64,000 bases of DNA from Bacteroidota bacterium (lineage in GTDB: Bacteria; Bacteroidota; Bacteroidia; Bacteroidales; JAAYUG01), in NCBI GenBank assembly GCA_029571215.1, contig JAKPTE010000008.1, positions 62,001-126,000 of the forward strand, in the 5' to 3' direction. Shown piece after piece: positions 25,899 through 34,462 of this stretch (position 1 is the stretch's first letter; each line of letters begins with the position of its first letter). The position numbers and the translations under genes were made by a program. The notes under the pieces were generated by a model. The model searched no databases and was not told the origin of the DNA. It saw only the letters and a list, made by a program, of their open reading frames with translations.

Positions 25899-26600
25899 AT
25901 GAATATACAGGAACCAAGAATATTACTGGTTGATGATGAAAAAGACATCATAGAATTTCTTTCCTACAACCTCAAAAAAGAAGGTTTTCTGGTTGAAGCA
26001 GCTGCCAATGGAAAAGAAGCTATCTCAAAAGCTGTTTCCTTTAAACCACACCTGATCCTTCTTGATGTAATGATGCCCGGAATGGATGGAATGGAAGCCT
26101 GCGATGAATTGAGAAAAATTCCGGAACTTCAAAAGACACTGATTGCCTTCCTTACCGCAAGGGGTGAAGATTATTCGCAAATTGCCGGCTTTGAAGCCGG
26201 TGCCGACGATTATATTACCAAACCCGTCAAACCTAAAGTATTGCTAAGCCGCATTAAAGCTCTTCTGAAACGCTATGGCCAATCTCCCGCTGAAAATATA
26301 CCTACATCGGATGAACAGATTATCACCCATAACGATATAACCATTGATAAAAACAAATACATTGTTATTCAGAATGGTAGACAAATGGAACTTCCGAGGA
26401 AGGAGTTTGAACTGCTGAGCCTTCTTGTTTCCAAACCCGACAGAGTTTTTACACGTGACGAAATTTTTCATCAGATCTGGGGCGACGATGTCATTGTGGG
26501 TGATCGTACCATCGATGTGCACATCAGAAAACTCCGCGAAAAAATAGGAGAGGACCGTATTAAAACCATCAAGGGGGTAGGTTATAAATTTGAAGGTTGA
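25899..26600 (+). CDS. PhoB/OmpR-type response regulator, first of a tandem pair
   Basis: A 233-residue transcription factor. Residues 1-122 are a receiver with LLVDDEKDIIEFL, phospho-acceptor Asp56 in LILLDVMMPGMDG, Thr in FLTARGED and the switch Lys in YITKPVKPK. Residues about 135-233 are a winged-helix DNA-binding domain (LPRKEFELLSLLVSKPDRVF, DRTIDVHIRKLREKIG, IKTIKGVGYKFEG). No histidine kinase is adjacent, which is unusual for this type. A second, clearly paralogous regulator starts 373 bases downstream on the same strand. TAACTTCG at 25872 is a near match to the -7 box. Confidence 0.95.
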   Translation: MNIQEPRILLVDDEKDIIEFLSYNLKKEGFLVEAAANGKEAISKAVSFKPHLILLDVMMPGMDGMEACDELRKIPELQKTLIAFLTARGEDYSQIAGFEAGADDYITKPVKPKVLLSRIKALLKRYGQSPAENIPTSDEQIITHNDITIDKNKYIVIQNGRQMELPRKEFELLSLLVSKPDRVFTRDEIFHQIWGDDVIVGDRTIDVHIRKLREKIGEDRIKTIKGVGYKFEG

Positions 26601-26675
26601 TATTATCCGCTATTGCAACATTATTCATGCTTCGATAAAATATTTCAGAAAAAGGCATAATAAGAAAAAGTAAAA

Positions 26676-26809
26676 CCCGGATTTATCGATTAGGAGTATA
26701 AGGAACTAATGCATAGAGGGAAAAGATAAAGGGAAGTCTTTCGGTTTAACATCGTTGAATCGAATATTCAATTGGCCTGAAAAGTGAAAAATGCATTTCT
26801 AATACATCC
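26676..26809. repeat. Dispersed 134-bp intergenic repeat, copy A
   Basis: It aligns by eye over its full length with 31189-31322. Shared blocks are CCCGGATTTATCGATTAGGA (copy B: CCTGGATTATGCATTAGGA), AACTAATGCATA (B: AACCAATGCATA), GGTTTAACATCG (B: GGGTTAAGACCG) and an AAATGCA...CTAATACAT end (B: GAATGCA...TTAATGCAT). An internal hairpin TTGAAT/ATTCAA with a 5-base loop is at 26755-26771. Confidence 0.65.
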
Positions 26810-26820
26810 ATCAGCTTAAA

Positions 26821-26848
26821 AAAACTCTCCGGATTCTCGGAAAGTTTT
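26821..26848 (+). terminator. Possible terminator hairpin
   Basis: An 11-bp stem with one mismatch, AAAACTCTCCG against CGGAAAGTTTT, with loop GATTCT and a short T-run. It lies just after repeat copy A and 220 bases after the first regulator gene, so it may end that transcript. Confidence 0.45.
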
Positions 26849-26973
26849 ATCCCATTTTAAAATTATTCTATGGATGCTTTACCGATAATTAGTTTTAATA
26901 TTTTCGTAACTTTCAATTAATAAATATTTTATACACACGGTCTATTTTTGATTATAATATTTACTAGAGAAAA

Positions 26974-27672
26974 ATGACCGGGTATAAAATTCTTGTTGTC
27001 GATGACGAGCAGGATGTTCTGACATTTCTGGAATACAATCTCAAAAAAGAAGGTTATTTCGTATATTTGGCTTCTTCCGGCCAGCAGGCCATCGATCTTG
27101 CCACAGAAGTTCTCCCGCAGCTGATTCTTCTCGATATCATGATGCCAGGGATTGATGGTATTGAAACATGCGAAATTATTCGTGCCAATGAGAAACTAGC
27201 GAATGCAATTATATGCTTTTTAAGTGCCCGATCCGAAGACTATACGCAGATTGCTGCCTATGAGGCCGGTGCGGATGGTTATCTTATCAAACCGGTAAGG
27301 CCAAAACTATTGGTTAGTTACGTGAAAGCTTTACTGAAACGAATCGAAGAACCCCAAAAATCTACCGCAACCTCCGAAGAGAAAGTTATTCATGCCGGAC
27401 CATTGATCATTGACAGAGATCGGTATCTTGTCTTGATAAACGACACGGAAATAGTTCTGCCCAGAAAGGAATTCAACCTCCTTTGCCTACTGGCTTCAAA
27501 ACCCCAGAAGGTATTTACCCGGACAGACATCTACGATTATTTATGGGGACAGGATGTCCAAACCAGCGAAAGAACCATTGATGTATATATACGCAAACTT
27601 CGCGAGAAATTCGGTGACAGACTGATTAAAACAATTAAAGGTGTTGGTTACAAATTTGATCCAAACACGTAA
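26974..27672 (+). CDS. PhoB/OmpR-type response regulator, second of a tandem pair
   Basis: A 232-residue paralogue of the regulator at 25899. The receiver has VVDDEQDVLTFLEYNLKKEG, Asp54 in LILLDIMMPGIDG, Ser in FLSARSEDY and YLIKPVRPK; the winged helix has LPRKEFNLLCLLASKPQKVF and ERTIDVYIRKLREKFG. YNLKKEG and the DNA-recognition region are nearly the same in both copies, suggesting duplication and related target sites. No kinase is adjacent. Its stop codon abuts the stop codon of the convergent TPR gene with no base between. Confidence 0.95.
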   Translation: MTGYKILVVDDEQDVLTFLEYNLKKEGYFVYLASSGQQAIDLATEVLPQLILLDIMMPGIDGIETCEIIRANEKLANAIICFLSARSEDYTQIAAYEAGADGYLIKPVRPKLLVSYVKALLKRIEEPQKSTATSEEKVIHAGPLIIDRDRYLVLINDTEIVLPRKEFNLLCLLASKPQKVFTRTDIYDYLWGQDVQTSERTIDVYIRKLREKFGDRLIKTIKGVGYKFDPNT

Positions 27673-28995
27673 TCAGAACCGTACTCTGGTAGCTTCATTG
27701 ATCCAGCATCCCACCTGGTAAGTCTGCCCTTCCGTATATCCGTTAAAAAAAGCTGCCTCTTTGTTGGGGAAATATTTCGAGTAATCGATGATAAGTTTCT
27801 TTGCTTGTTCCGACAAACCCGGATCGACTTGTGATGCCTGTATAAATTTATCAACAGCTGCCCAGAAAACAGCCTTTTGCTCAAATTCATTGCTTCCGCA
27901 TTCTTTCGAACTGCCTGCATAAAGGTTACCAATAAGAATATAGGGCTCACCCCATTGGGGCATTAATTCAGCTGCCTTGAGTGCATGTTCCCTGGCTGAT
28001 TTGAACTGATTAAGCCTGCTTCCTTCTATAAGTGCCATCTGGTAATAATATCGCGCCTTCAATGCATCATTTTTTTCCGCTTCAATGGCTTTCTGATAGG
28101 CAGTAACGGCATCTTCAAACTTCTCTTTTCCCGTATAGTACCTTGCGAGCTGATAGGCCGATGCCGACCCTGTATCAGTTTCAGATAGCTTTTTTAGGAA
28201 CCGCTCATAAACAGGGGATTGCGTACAACGGTTTTTCTCCAGAACGGATATGGCGTTTCGAAGAAAATCCGGTTTGTTTTCGTTGGTTCCTGCTTTCTTT
28301 GTATAATAGGCGGCCAGAGACTCACATGAAACCTGAGGCCCGGCTTGAAAAATCTGAATAATACTTTCCTGCAGATTCAACAACTTTTCATCGGTCGGAT
28401 TGGAATCTAGTCGCTTATTCAAAAGATCGGTAATGGTTTCAAAATTGCTCATGTAGGTTTCTTCCGATATCTTTCCCTCTTTAAGCATCTGGCCTGAAAC
28501 CTGAGCGTATGCCAGTACAACAGGATCTTCTGACTGCTCTTTCATCAGAACAATGCTCCGTGATAATAATCGGTATGCTGTATCAATCCGGTTGGAATAC
28601 TTCAGAACATCCAAAGCTTCCCTGCCACGGACCATTCCTTCTTCGCCATATAACTGAATACGTCGTTCATAGACCAGCATCAAACTGTCAAGCTTTCTGT
28701 TTTTATCATTTTCATCCGTTGTCTTCTCCAGAAGATATTTGAAAATTCTTACACCATAGATGTAAATATTTTTACTCGCTTGAGGACAGTTTTCAAATAC
28801 GTACTTCCAGCTTTCAACAGCATAATCAATGACATTGATCTTAACAAACTGATCCACATTCGAAAGATTAGAGGCACAACGCATCCGCGAAACACTATCA
28901 CTTCCATACCTCGGATTGAGCCATGGCTGCTGCGAAAAAATCTGTTGTACTGAAAGAACAAATAAAAAGACAAGAAATAACCTTCGTAAATGCAT
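27673..28995 (-). CDS. Exported tetratricopeptide-repeat protein
   Basis: A 440-residue protein with a signal peptide (LFLVFLFVLSVQQIFSQ). The C-terminal 200 residues contain TPR-like helical pairs: ASAYQLARYYTGKEKFEDAV, AIEAEKNDALKARYYYQMAL and SAREHALKAAELMPQWGEPY followed by LIGNLYAGSSKECG. Asp/Cys-containing loops (RMRCASNL, CPQASKN) occur near the start. It is probably periplasmic or outer-membrane-associated and resembles Bacteroidota TPR proteins of unknown role. It is convergent with the second response regulator and stands alone on its strand. Confidence 0.85.
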   Translation of the reverse strand: MHLRRLFLVFLFVLSVQQIFSQQPWLNPRYGSDSVSRMRCASNLSNVDQFVKINVIDYAVESWKYVFENCPQASKNIYIYGVRIFKYLLEKTTDENDKNRKLDSLMLVYERRIQLYGEEGMVRGREALDVLKYSNRIDTAYRLLSRSIVLMKEQSEDPVVLAYAQVSGQMLKEGKISEETYMSNFETITDLLNKRLDSNPTDEKLLNLQESIIQIFQAGPQVSCESLAAYYTKKAGTNENKPDFLRNAISVLEKNRCTQSPVYERFLKKLSETDTGSASAYQLARYYTGKEKFEDAVTAYQKAIEAEKNDALKARYYYQMALIEGSRLNQFKSAREHALKAAELMPQWGEPYILIGNLYAGSSKECGSNEFEQKAVFWAAVDKFIQASQVDPGLSEQAKKLIIDYSKYFPNKEAAFFNGYTEGQTYQVGCWINEATRVRF

Positions 28996-29044
28996 TTTAG
29001 ATTTCGTTATATTTTGACAAAGATAATGATTTGGTTTTATTCAA

Positions 29045-29130
29045 CCCGGATTATGCATTGAAAACAGTACATTCGCGCCTGAGGGATTAGCTAAAGGCGA
29101 CAGCACCCCATTACCCCGGCTTTGTTGAAA
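29045..29130. repeat. Partial copy (C) of the 134-bp dispersed repeat
   Basis: It starts with CCCGGATTATGCATT, the left end shared with copies A and B, and then diverges. It contains CGCCT...AAGGCG as a small inverted repeat. The end at 29130 is approximate; only the first 15 bases match clearly. Confidence 0.4.
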
Positions 29131-29264
29131 AAAGTTTTGAAGCACTTAAAGTATTAAATCTATTGTAAATAAGATATTCTGAAAATCAGTTGATATCATT
29201 TTTTTTTATAACTTGTGCTCCGCTAAAATATTGTCCAGAAATTTATCCTAAAAAATTTAGCCCC

Positions 29265-30413
29265 ATGAAAACATTCCGGATAATTCTGGTGCTCCTGGTT
29301 CTTCTGATTCTGATTCCTTTTTCAGGTCATCTCCTGTGGCGTTTTGATCCGCAAAGGCAAATGGGCGTTATTCTGGTGGACAAATCGGTTACGGATATTT
29401 GCCGTACCAGCCACCTGCCGTTTATTTGGATTCTCAATCATTTACGGTTTACAAAAGCAGACGGCAAACCATACGATCTTGCAACCGATTATTATGGCTT
29501 TCTTCCCCTGGCTCCTGCAAACAGCCGCAACTTCGAAGTAAAGCGAATCCGCCTCGACGATATTGAAGAATTGAGCGATAGAAATGATGTTCTCTTTTAC
29601 GCCGATACGAAAGGAATTACCTATGGAGAATGGTTTATGGGATCCTCCGGCGAAAAGAAAGGTTCAACAATAAAGATAATCGGAGGTCTGAACCAGAATG
29701 ACTATTTGCTTCTCAGAAACATGTATGAGAAAAATAAAACCGTCATCGCTGAACACCAGTTCTTCTCTTCAGCTTCCGATCCGCTCGTCCTCAATAAAAC
29801 AGCAGAAATGTTCAAAATTGATTATTCATACTGGCACGGCAGGTATTTTCCTAAACTCGATACAGCAAAAAATCCTGAATTGCTGCCGGAATTTGTTGCC
29901 AGCTACACCAGACTGTATGGCCAGCCATGGCGTTTCAAAGGACCTGGTATAATTTTTATCCGCGGTAGCAGAATTGTTGTTCTGGACCAGAAGTACCTTG
30001 TGAACACGATTCCTCTGATCGTTACTCCTAAAAATAAGGCGCGGGAGTATAACCTCCCCGATACCATAGCATACCCCGGCTGGTTCGAAATCTCCGGTTC
30101 CGGCCCTGCTAATGAAATTTTTGCAGAATTTTATATTCCGGTGAACGATTCCGGTAAGGCACGGATGGAAAGAGAAATGATCCCGGTCCGCTTCCCTGCT
30201 GTAATCCATTCCCTCCAGAAACAATCCTTCTGGTATTTTACCGGTGATTTCTCAGACTGCAAAATTCCCTTCTGGACGAGGAAAATTAAAAATTGGGATA
30301 AAATTTCCTTGCTGCATTCGTCTTCCCCACAAAAAACCACTACTTTTGTATGGAATTACTATATTCCATTGGTTGAAAAAATACTGGACGATACGTATAA
30401 AAGACTGCACTAA
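29265..30413 (+). CDS. Membrane-anchored protein of unknown function
   Basis: A 382-residue protein I do not recognise. ATG 29265 gives MKTFRIILVLLVLLILIPFS, a signal anchor, so the bulk (residues about 28-382) is probably periplasmic. Visible segments are QMGVILVDKSVTDICRTSHL, DYYGFLPLAP, YADTKGITYGEWFMGS, SEYWHGRYFPKL-like SYWHGRYFPKL, and PWRFKGPGIIFIRGSRIVVL. Aromatic-rich loops suggest a carbohydrate- or envelope-related role, but this is a guess. It is followed 14 bases later by an Hpt gene and then a receiver gene, so the three are probably one operon and could form a signalling unit. Confidence 0.7.
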   Translation: MKTFRIILVLLVLLILIPFSGHLLWRFDPQRQMGVILVDKSVTDICRTSHLPFIWILNHLRFTKADGKPYDLATDYYGFLPLAPANSRNFEVKRIRLDDIEELSDRNDVLFYADTKGITYGEWFMGSSGEKKGSTIKIIGGLNQNDYLLLRNMYEKNKTVIAEHQFFSSASDPLVLNKTAEMFKIDYSYWHGRYFPKLDTAKNPELLPEFVASYTRLYGQPWRFKGPGIIFIRGSRIVVLDQKYLVNTIPLIVTPKNKAREYNLPDTIAYPGWFEISGSGPANEIFAEFYIPVNDSGKARMEREMIPVRFPAVIHSLQKQSFWYFTGDFSDCKIPFWTRKIKNWDKISLLHSSSPQKTTTFVWNYYIPLVEKILDDTYKRLH

Positions 30414-30427
30414 TCTCTGTGGGCTAT

Positions 30428-30766
30428 ATGAATTACAACCTGTCATATCTGAGAGAAATTTCAGGTGGGGATGAAATGTTTGTAAAAAATATCGTTACCG
30501 AATTTGTTACAAATGCACCCAAGTTCCTGGATCAAATTCATCTTGCTACTACCAGAGCCGACTGGCCTTTGGTGCGATCACTGGTACACCAGTTTGCTCC
30601 ACAACTTGATTTCATTGGCATGAATGAGACCCGGTTTCTCGCTGACCAGCTGGAAGATCTCTCGAAAAACACACCCGACCACCACCTGGCATCCGAACTT
30701 GCCGACCGTATTCTTGCCGATTGTAATTTGGTTATTGAGAACCTTAAAGCTGATTTTCAGATTTAA
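30428..30766 (+). CDS. Hpt (histidine phosphotransfer) domain protein
   Basis: A 112-residue, all-helical phosphotransfer protein. It starts YNLSYLREISGGDEMFVKNI, the usual Bacteroidota Hpt opening, with the phosphorylated His54 in LVRSLVHQFAPQLDFIGM, corresponding to the AHxLKxxxxxxG motif of the family; the Lys is replaced here (HQFAP). ATG 30428 is preferred over the GTG at 30419. It lies between an unknown membrane protein and a single-domain receiver, 32 bases upstream of the latter, and could relay phosphate to it. Confidence 0.85.
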   Translation: MNYNLSYLREISGGDEMFVKNIVTEFVTNAPKFLDQIHLATTRADWPLVRSLVHQFAPQLDFIGMNETRFLADQLEDLSKNTPDHHLASELADRILADCNLVIENLKADFQI

Positions 30767-30798
30767 GTTATATATTTGTATAACAATTCAGAGGGGTG

Positions 30799-31155
30799 AT
30801 GAAAATTCTTGTTTGTGAAGACGATGCAATGACACTGATGGCACTGAATCACCGGCTGCTTCAGGAAGGTTATGAGGTGGTGGCGGTTCATGACGGAGCT
30901 GAAGCAAAACAAAAACTTGCCGAGTCCCAGTTTGATCTCCTGCTTACAGACTTACATATGCCGCTTATTGATGGGCTTGAACTCATCCGTCATGTTCGTA
31001 ATGATTTGAATCTCACTATTCCCATCGTAATGCTTACCCGGATCGGGGCAGAAGATATCGTAATGAAGGCTTTTGAACTTGGGGCTGACGATTATGTGAC
31101 AAAACCATTCAGCCCCAATGAATTGTCTATCAGAATCAAACGCCTGCTGAAATAA
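30799..31155 (+). CDS. Single-domain response regulator (receiver)
   Basis: A 118-residue receiver: VCEDDAMTLMAL, phospho-acceptor Asp51 in LLLTDLHMPLIDG, Thr in VMLTRIGAED, and Lys in YVTKPFSPNEL. There is no output domain. It directly follows the Hpt gene, so the two probably exchange phosphate. ATG 30799 is chosen; an in-frame GTG lies immediately upstream at 30796 in the GAGGGGTG stretch. Confidence 0.9.
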   Translation: MKILVCEDDAMTLMALNHRLLQEGYEVVAVHDGAEAKQKLAESQFDLLLTDLHMPLIDGLELIRHVRNDLNLTIPIVMLTRIGAEDIVMKAFELGADDYVTKPFSPNELSIRIKRLLK

Positions 31156-31188
31156 AAAGCAGGGGAAACTATTTTTCCGCTTGTTTAA

Positions 31189-31322
31189 CCTGGATTATGC
31201 ATTAGGAGTGGAGCAAACCAATGCATAAAGTAAAAGCCTTGAACAATGGCATCTGGGTTAAGACCGATGAATCGAAGATTCAATCGGCTTGTAAGGTGGT
31301 GAATGCAAGGTTAATGCATACA
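31189..31322. repeat. Dispersed 134-bp intergenic repeat, copy B
   Basis: Same length and layout as copy A (26676-26809). It contains a perfect 9-bp inverted repeat, TTATGCATT (31195-31203) and AATGCATAA (31220-31228), and a hairpin CCGATGAATC, loop GAA, GATTCAATCGG (31264-31287) at the same relative place as in copy A. The copies differ in sequence inside the hairpin but keep pairing, which hints at selection on structure. It sits after a response regulator gene, as copy A does. Confidence 0.7.
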
Positions 31323-31328
31323 CCAGTT

Positions 31329-31847
31329 TTAATCTTCTTCATCGTGCGAATGCCCGCCATGCCCGTGCACATGTCCGTGCTCTAGTTCTTCCTGTGTCGC
31401 ATCCCTGATGCCTACAATCTTACCAGTAAAATACAAGTCATCACCGGCAAGCGGATGATTGAAATCCATTTTAACAGTGGTTTCATTAACATCCAGCACA
31501 ATTCCGTTCAACCGGTTTCCGTCCTGATCACGCATTGGTATGGTCTGTCCTGTCCTGACGAGTTCATAGTCTACTTCTCCGTCTACCATAAATACCTGAA
31601 GGGGAAGGTCTATGATGGCTGATTCTTCCCTTGGCCCGTATGCATCATCAGCGGGTATGGAAAAAGTAAACGATTCATTCAGCTTCTTTCCCATTAGATT
31701 TGCTTCAAAATCGGGGAGCAAACTACCCATTCCGGCAATATATACCAGCGGATTGTCATCCTTTACAATTTCAATTACTTCTCCGTCGGCAGAATTCTTC
31801 CTGAGTTCATAGGTAACGGAAACAACTTTGTTATTGGCTACTACCAT
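31329..31847 (-). CDS. slyD: FKBP-type peptidyl-prolyl isomerase, SlyD-like
   Basis: A 172-residue cytoplasmic chaperone and prolyl isomerase. The two FKBP segments flank an insert-in-flap domain: LVYIAGMGSLLPDFEANLMG and FSIPADDAYGPREESAI are FKBP motifs; VMVDGE-like FMVDGEVDYELVRTGQTI begins the flap insert, and VKMDFNHPLAGDDLYFTGKI ends the FKBP fold. The C-terminal tail is His-rich (GHVHGHGGHSHDEED), as in SlyD proteins that bind nickel and other metals. It is monocistronic, between repeat copy B and a small outer-membrane-like gene. Confidence 0.93.
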   Translation of the reverse strand: MVVANNKVVSVTYELRKNSADGEVIEIVKDDNPLVYIAGMGSLLPDFEANLMGKKLNESFTFSIPADDAYGPREESAIIDLPLQVFMVDGEVDYELVRTGQTIPMRDQDGNRLNGIVLDVNETTVKMDFNHPLAGDDLYFTGKIVGIRDATQEELEHGHVHGHGGHSHDEED

Positions 31848-31969
31848 TCGAATAAATTTTTAAGGTAAATAAAGTTGTAAAGATATGCCAATCAGGTAAA
31901 CTTTCCAAGAAAGAAATCTTAATTTAACCCTGGAATAAACGAATAATTCCGGTAAAACGCTCACAAAGC

Positions 31970-32590
31970 TCAGAAGTAAAATCCAACCCTGATGGTCGGA
32001 TTGTCATATGGAAGTTTCGGACTCTGATTCAGATTCCATAAAATCAGAATATTGAATGACGCATTCCTGCCTATAGGTTGCCGGTATCCTCCTCCTACAT
32101 AAACATTATGAAACCATTCCCTTTGATTCCCGTCAGTGTTGATCAACGTCGTCTTGTAATTGTCATCCATGTTGAGCGCTTCATATTCTGTATACCCTAT
32201 GACTCCTCCGTTACCCGGCAGACCAATCGTCTCTTTCAGATCCTTTATTGCCAGCCATGAGCCAAAAATACGACCCCCGTATATATGCGTTTCATAGGTG
32301 TTGAACCCGGTAAATCGCTCCCGGTAATATGCATAGGTTATTCCAGTTCCGGCCGACAGCCGGGGTGTAAAACGATACCCCACCAGAGGCGAAATTTCAA
32401 TGTTGGTGACCGTCCCTATCATAAGAGCAAAATTCCCTCCAAAAAAAATCTTACGGTTCGATTCCCTTTTTTCCTGCTTCTCCCGGTCATGGTCCCGGTC
32501 CCTTTCCTGTCCGAACAAGACGGAGGAAAATGATGCAATTACTATCAGCATGCAAAGAAGGATTCCTTTATATTTCGTACTTTTGGACAT
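31970..32590 (-). CDS. Small exported beta-barrel-like protein of unknown function
   Basis: A 206-residue protein with a signal peptide (MLIVIASFSSVLFGQ), then a charged stretch (RDRDHDREKQEKRESNR), then amphipathic strand-like segments that alternate Tyr/Gly and end in the aromatic C-terminus IRVGFYF: KIFFGGNFALMIG, VTNIEISPLVGYRF, SAGTGITYAYYRE, VGGGYRQPIG. It looks like an eight-stranded outer-membrane barrel such as OmpA/OmpW-type porins. It starts 34 bases from the divergent SDR gene, so both promoters share a short region. Function not recognised. Confidence 0.75.
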   Translation of the reverse strand: MSKSTKYKGILLCMLIVIASFSSVLFGQERDRDHDREKQEKRESNRKIFFGGNFALMIGTVTNIEISPLVGYRFTPRLSAGTGITYAYYRERFTGFNTYETHIYGGRIFGSWLAIKDLKETIGLPGNGGVIGYTEYEALNMDDNYKTTLINTDGNQREWFHNVYVGGGYRQPIGRNASFNILILWNLNQSPKLPYDNPTIRVGFYF

Positions 32591-32624
32591 AGATCAGGTG
32601 GTTTTAATTTAATATGCAAAAGTT

Positions 32625-33329
32625 ATGCCGGAAAAATACATCATGGTAACGGGCGCCGGCAAAGGAATTGGTTTTTCCCTAACGAAAAAATTTTTGGAAG
32701 ATCCATCCTGCACGGTTTTTGCCATTTCACGAAATGTAAAACAACTCACCGCCTTATCCGCCCGGTTTGCGAATCTTGTACCGGTAGAATATGATCTCAT
32801 GGACTGCCTGTCAGATCCTGCAGGTCTGGAGAATGAAATTGAAAAAAGAACCGGTCGGTTGGATGCTATAATTAACAATGCCGGTCTGCTTGTCAAAAAA
32901 CCTTTTTCAGGACTGTTAGCAGAAGATGCGCGTAAAATGTTCGACATCAATGTAATCGTGCCCGGCATTCTGATAAAAACTTTTCTATCTTTCCTGAAAA
33001 AATCCCCGCATCCTCATATTATCAATATTGGAAGCATGGGTGGTGTACAGGGCAGTGCCAAATTCCCGGGTCTTCATTATTACAGTGCGTCCAAGGGGGC
33101 TTTGGCCATACTGACAGAATGCCTTGCCGAAGAATTAAAACCTGATAAAATATCTGTCAATTGCCTTGCCCTGGGTTCTGTTCAGACTGAAATGCTGAAG
33201 GAAGCATTTCCCGGTTATCAGGCTCCCCTCACGGCCGATGAAATAGCACCTTTTATTGTTGAATTTGCTCTGAATGGTCACCGTTTTTTCAATGGGAAAA
33301 TCATTCCTGTATCCTGTTCAGTACCTTAA
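32625..33329 (+). CDS. SDR-family oxidoreductase
   Basis: A 234-residue short-chain dehydrogenase/reductase. The NAD(P)-binding motif is MVTGAGKGIGFSLTKKF, followed by NNAG in DAIINNAGLLV and the catalytic pattern S...YxxxK in NIGSMGG...HYYSASKGALA. A C-terminal substrate loop (LALGSVQTEMLKEAFPG) is present. The substrate is not apparent. It converges with the buk gene, and the two stop ends overlap by 4 bases. Confidence 0.92.
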   Translation: MPEKYIMVTGAGKGIGFSLTKKFLEDPSCTVFAISRNVKQLTALSARFANLVPVEYDLMDCLSDPAGLENEIEKRTGRLDAIINNAGLLVKKPFSGLLAEDARKMFDINVIVPGILIKTFLSFLKKSPHPHIINIGSMGGVQGSAKFPGLHYYSASKGALAILTECLAEELKPDKISVNCLALGSVQTEMLKEAFPGYQAPLTADEIAPFIVEFALNGHRFFNGKIIPVSCSVP

Positions 33330-34441
33330 CCCTCCGTGAATGGATCGGTTTGGATCATATTGGACTCATTGTATTCCATGCATTCCAGTTCTCCGCGCAG
33401 CACACGAAGCCCATTCATTGCCAGGGCATGCATTTCGTCTTCTCCCGGATAAATTACCACTGGTGCAATAAAGGAAACCATCTTTTTTATGTACTCAACA
33501 AGAGCAGTGTTATGTGCCAGACCTCCTGTCAGAATGATGGCATCAACTTCACCATGTAATACCGCAGCCATCGCCCCAATGTATTTAGCAATCTGGTAGG
33601 CCATAGCGTCCTGAATTTTCTTCGCCTTCATGTCACCGTCCGCTGCCAGTAATTCAATCTCGTAGGCATTGTTGGTACCAAACCATGCCATAAGTCCTCC
33701 CTGCCCGGTAATCATTTCCCTGATCTCGTCATAACTATATTTCCCACTGAAACAAAGCTTGACAAGCTGCCCGGCAGGAATAGTGCCCGACCTTTCGGGC
33801 GACATGGGACCTTCTCCGTCCAGCGCCTGATTCACATCAATAACCCGACCCTGCCGGTGAGCTCCTATGGAAATTCCCCCTCCCAGATGGGCAATTATCA
33901 GGTTCATTTCCTCATACTGATGATTGACCAGCCGGGCATATGCGCGCCCAACTGCCTTGTGATTCAAAGCATGAAAAATAGATTGCCGTTTGAACAATGG
34001 ATGGCCACTGATTCTGGCTACATCCTCCATCTCATCCACAACTACCGGGTCGGCAATATAGGCTTTGGCATTCGGAAGCGACCTGGCAATGTCATCGGCA
34101 ATCAACCCGCCCAGATTGCTGGCATGTTCACCCATTACCCCTTTGCGGAGGTCTTCCTTTAACCGCTCATTGACTGCATATACTCCCGAACGGATGGGAT
34201 GCAACAAACCTCCTCTTCCGACTACTGCTTCAATCATCGACAGATCAATTTCAGCATGTTGCAGCTCTCTCAGGATCGCTTCCTTCCTGTACTCATATTG
34301 TTCGCTTATGTGCTTGAATTTCCTCAATTCTTCCGGCGGATGCCGGATATTTTTCAGAAAAATAACCCTGTTGTTCAGGTACACGGCAATTTTGGTCGAT
34401 GTCGAGCCAGGATTGATGGCCAGAATCTTTTTGTCAGGCAT
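33326..34441 (-). CDS. buk: Butyrate kinase
   Basis: A 371-residue acetate/propionate kinase-superfamily enzyme that makes ATP from butyryl-phosphate. The ATP/acyl-phosphate site is ILAINPGSTSTKIAVYLNN, and GRGGLLHPIRSGVYAVN, YIADPVVVDEMEDVARISGH, NLIIAHLGGGISIGAH and IILTGGLAHN mark the superfamily. The N-terminal DPVVVDE segment separates Buk from AckA. It is the last gene of the five-gene fermentation operon, 21 bases after ptb, and overlaps a convergent gene by 4 bases at its 3' end. Confidence 0.94.
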   Translation of the reverse strand: MPDKKILAINPGSTSTKIAVYLNNRVIFLKNIRHPPEELRKFKHISEQYEYRKEAILRELQHAEIDLSMIEAVVGRGGLLHPIRSGVYAVNERLKEDLRKGVMGEHASNLGGLIADDIARSLPNAKAYIADPVVVDEMEDVARISGHPLFKRQSIFHALNHKAVGRAYARLVNHQYEEMNLIIAHLGGGISIGAHRQGRVIDVNQALDGEGPMSPERSGTIPAGQLVKLCFSGKYSYDEIREMITGQGGLMAWFGTNNAYEIELLAADGDMKAKKIQDAMAYQIAKYIGAMAAVLHGEVDAIILTGGLAHNTALVEYIKKMVSFIAPVVIYPGEDEMHALAMNGLRVLRGELECMEYNESNMIQTDPFTEG

Positions 34442-34462
34442 GGTACATCAGTTTAATTGAAA

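Larger units (their letters stand above)
26601..26973. other. Intergenic region between the tandem regulators
   Basis: A 373-base gap without a gene. It contains copy A of the dispersed 134-bp repeat (26676-26809) and a small hairpin with a T-run (26821-26848), both listed separately. The remaining 120 bases before the second regulator are very AT-rich, as expected of a promoter region. Confidence 0.6.
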
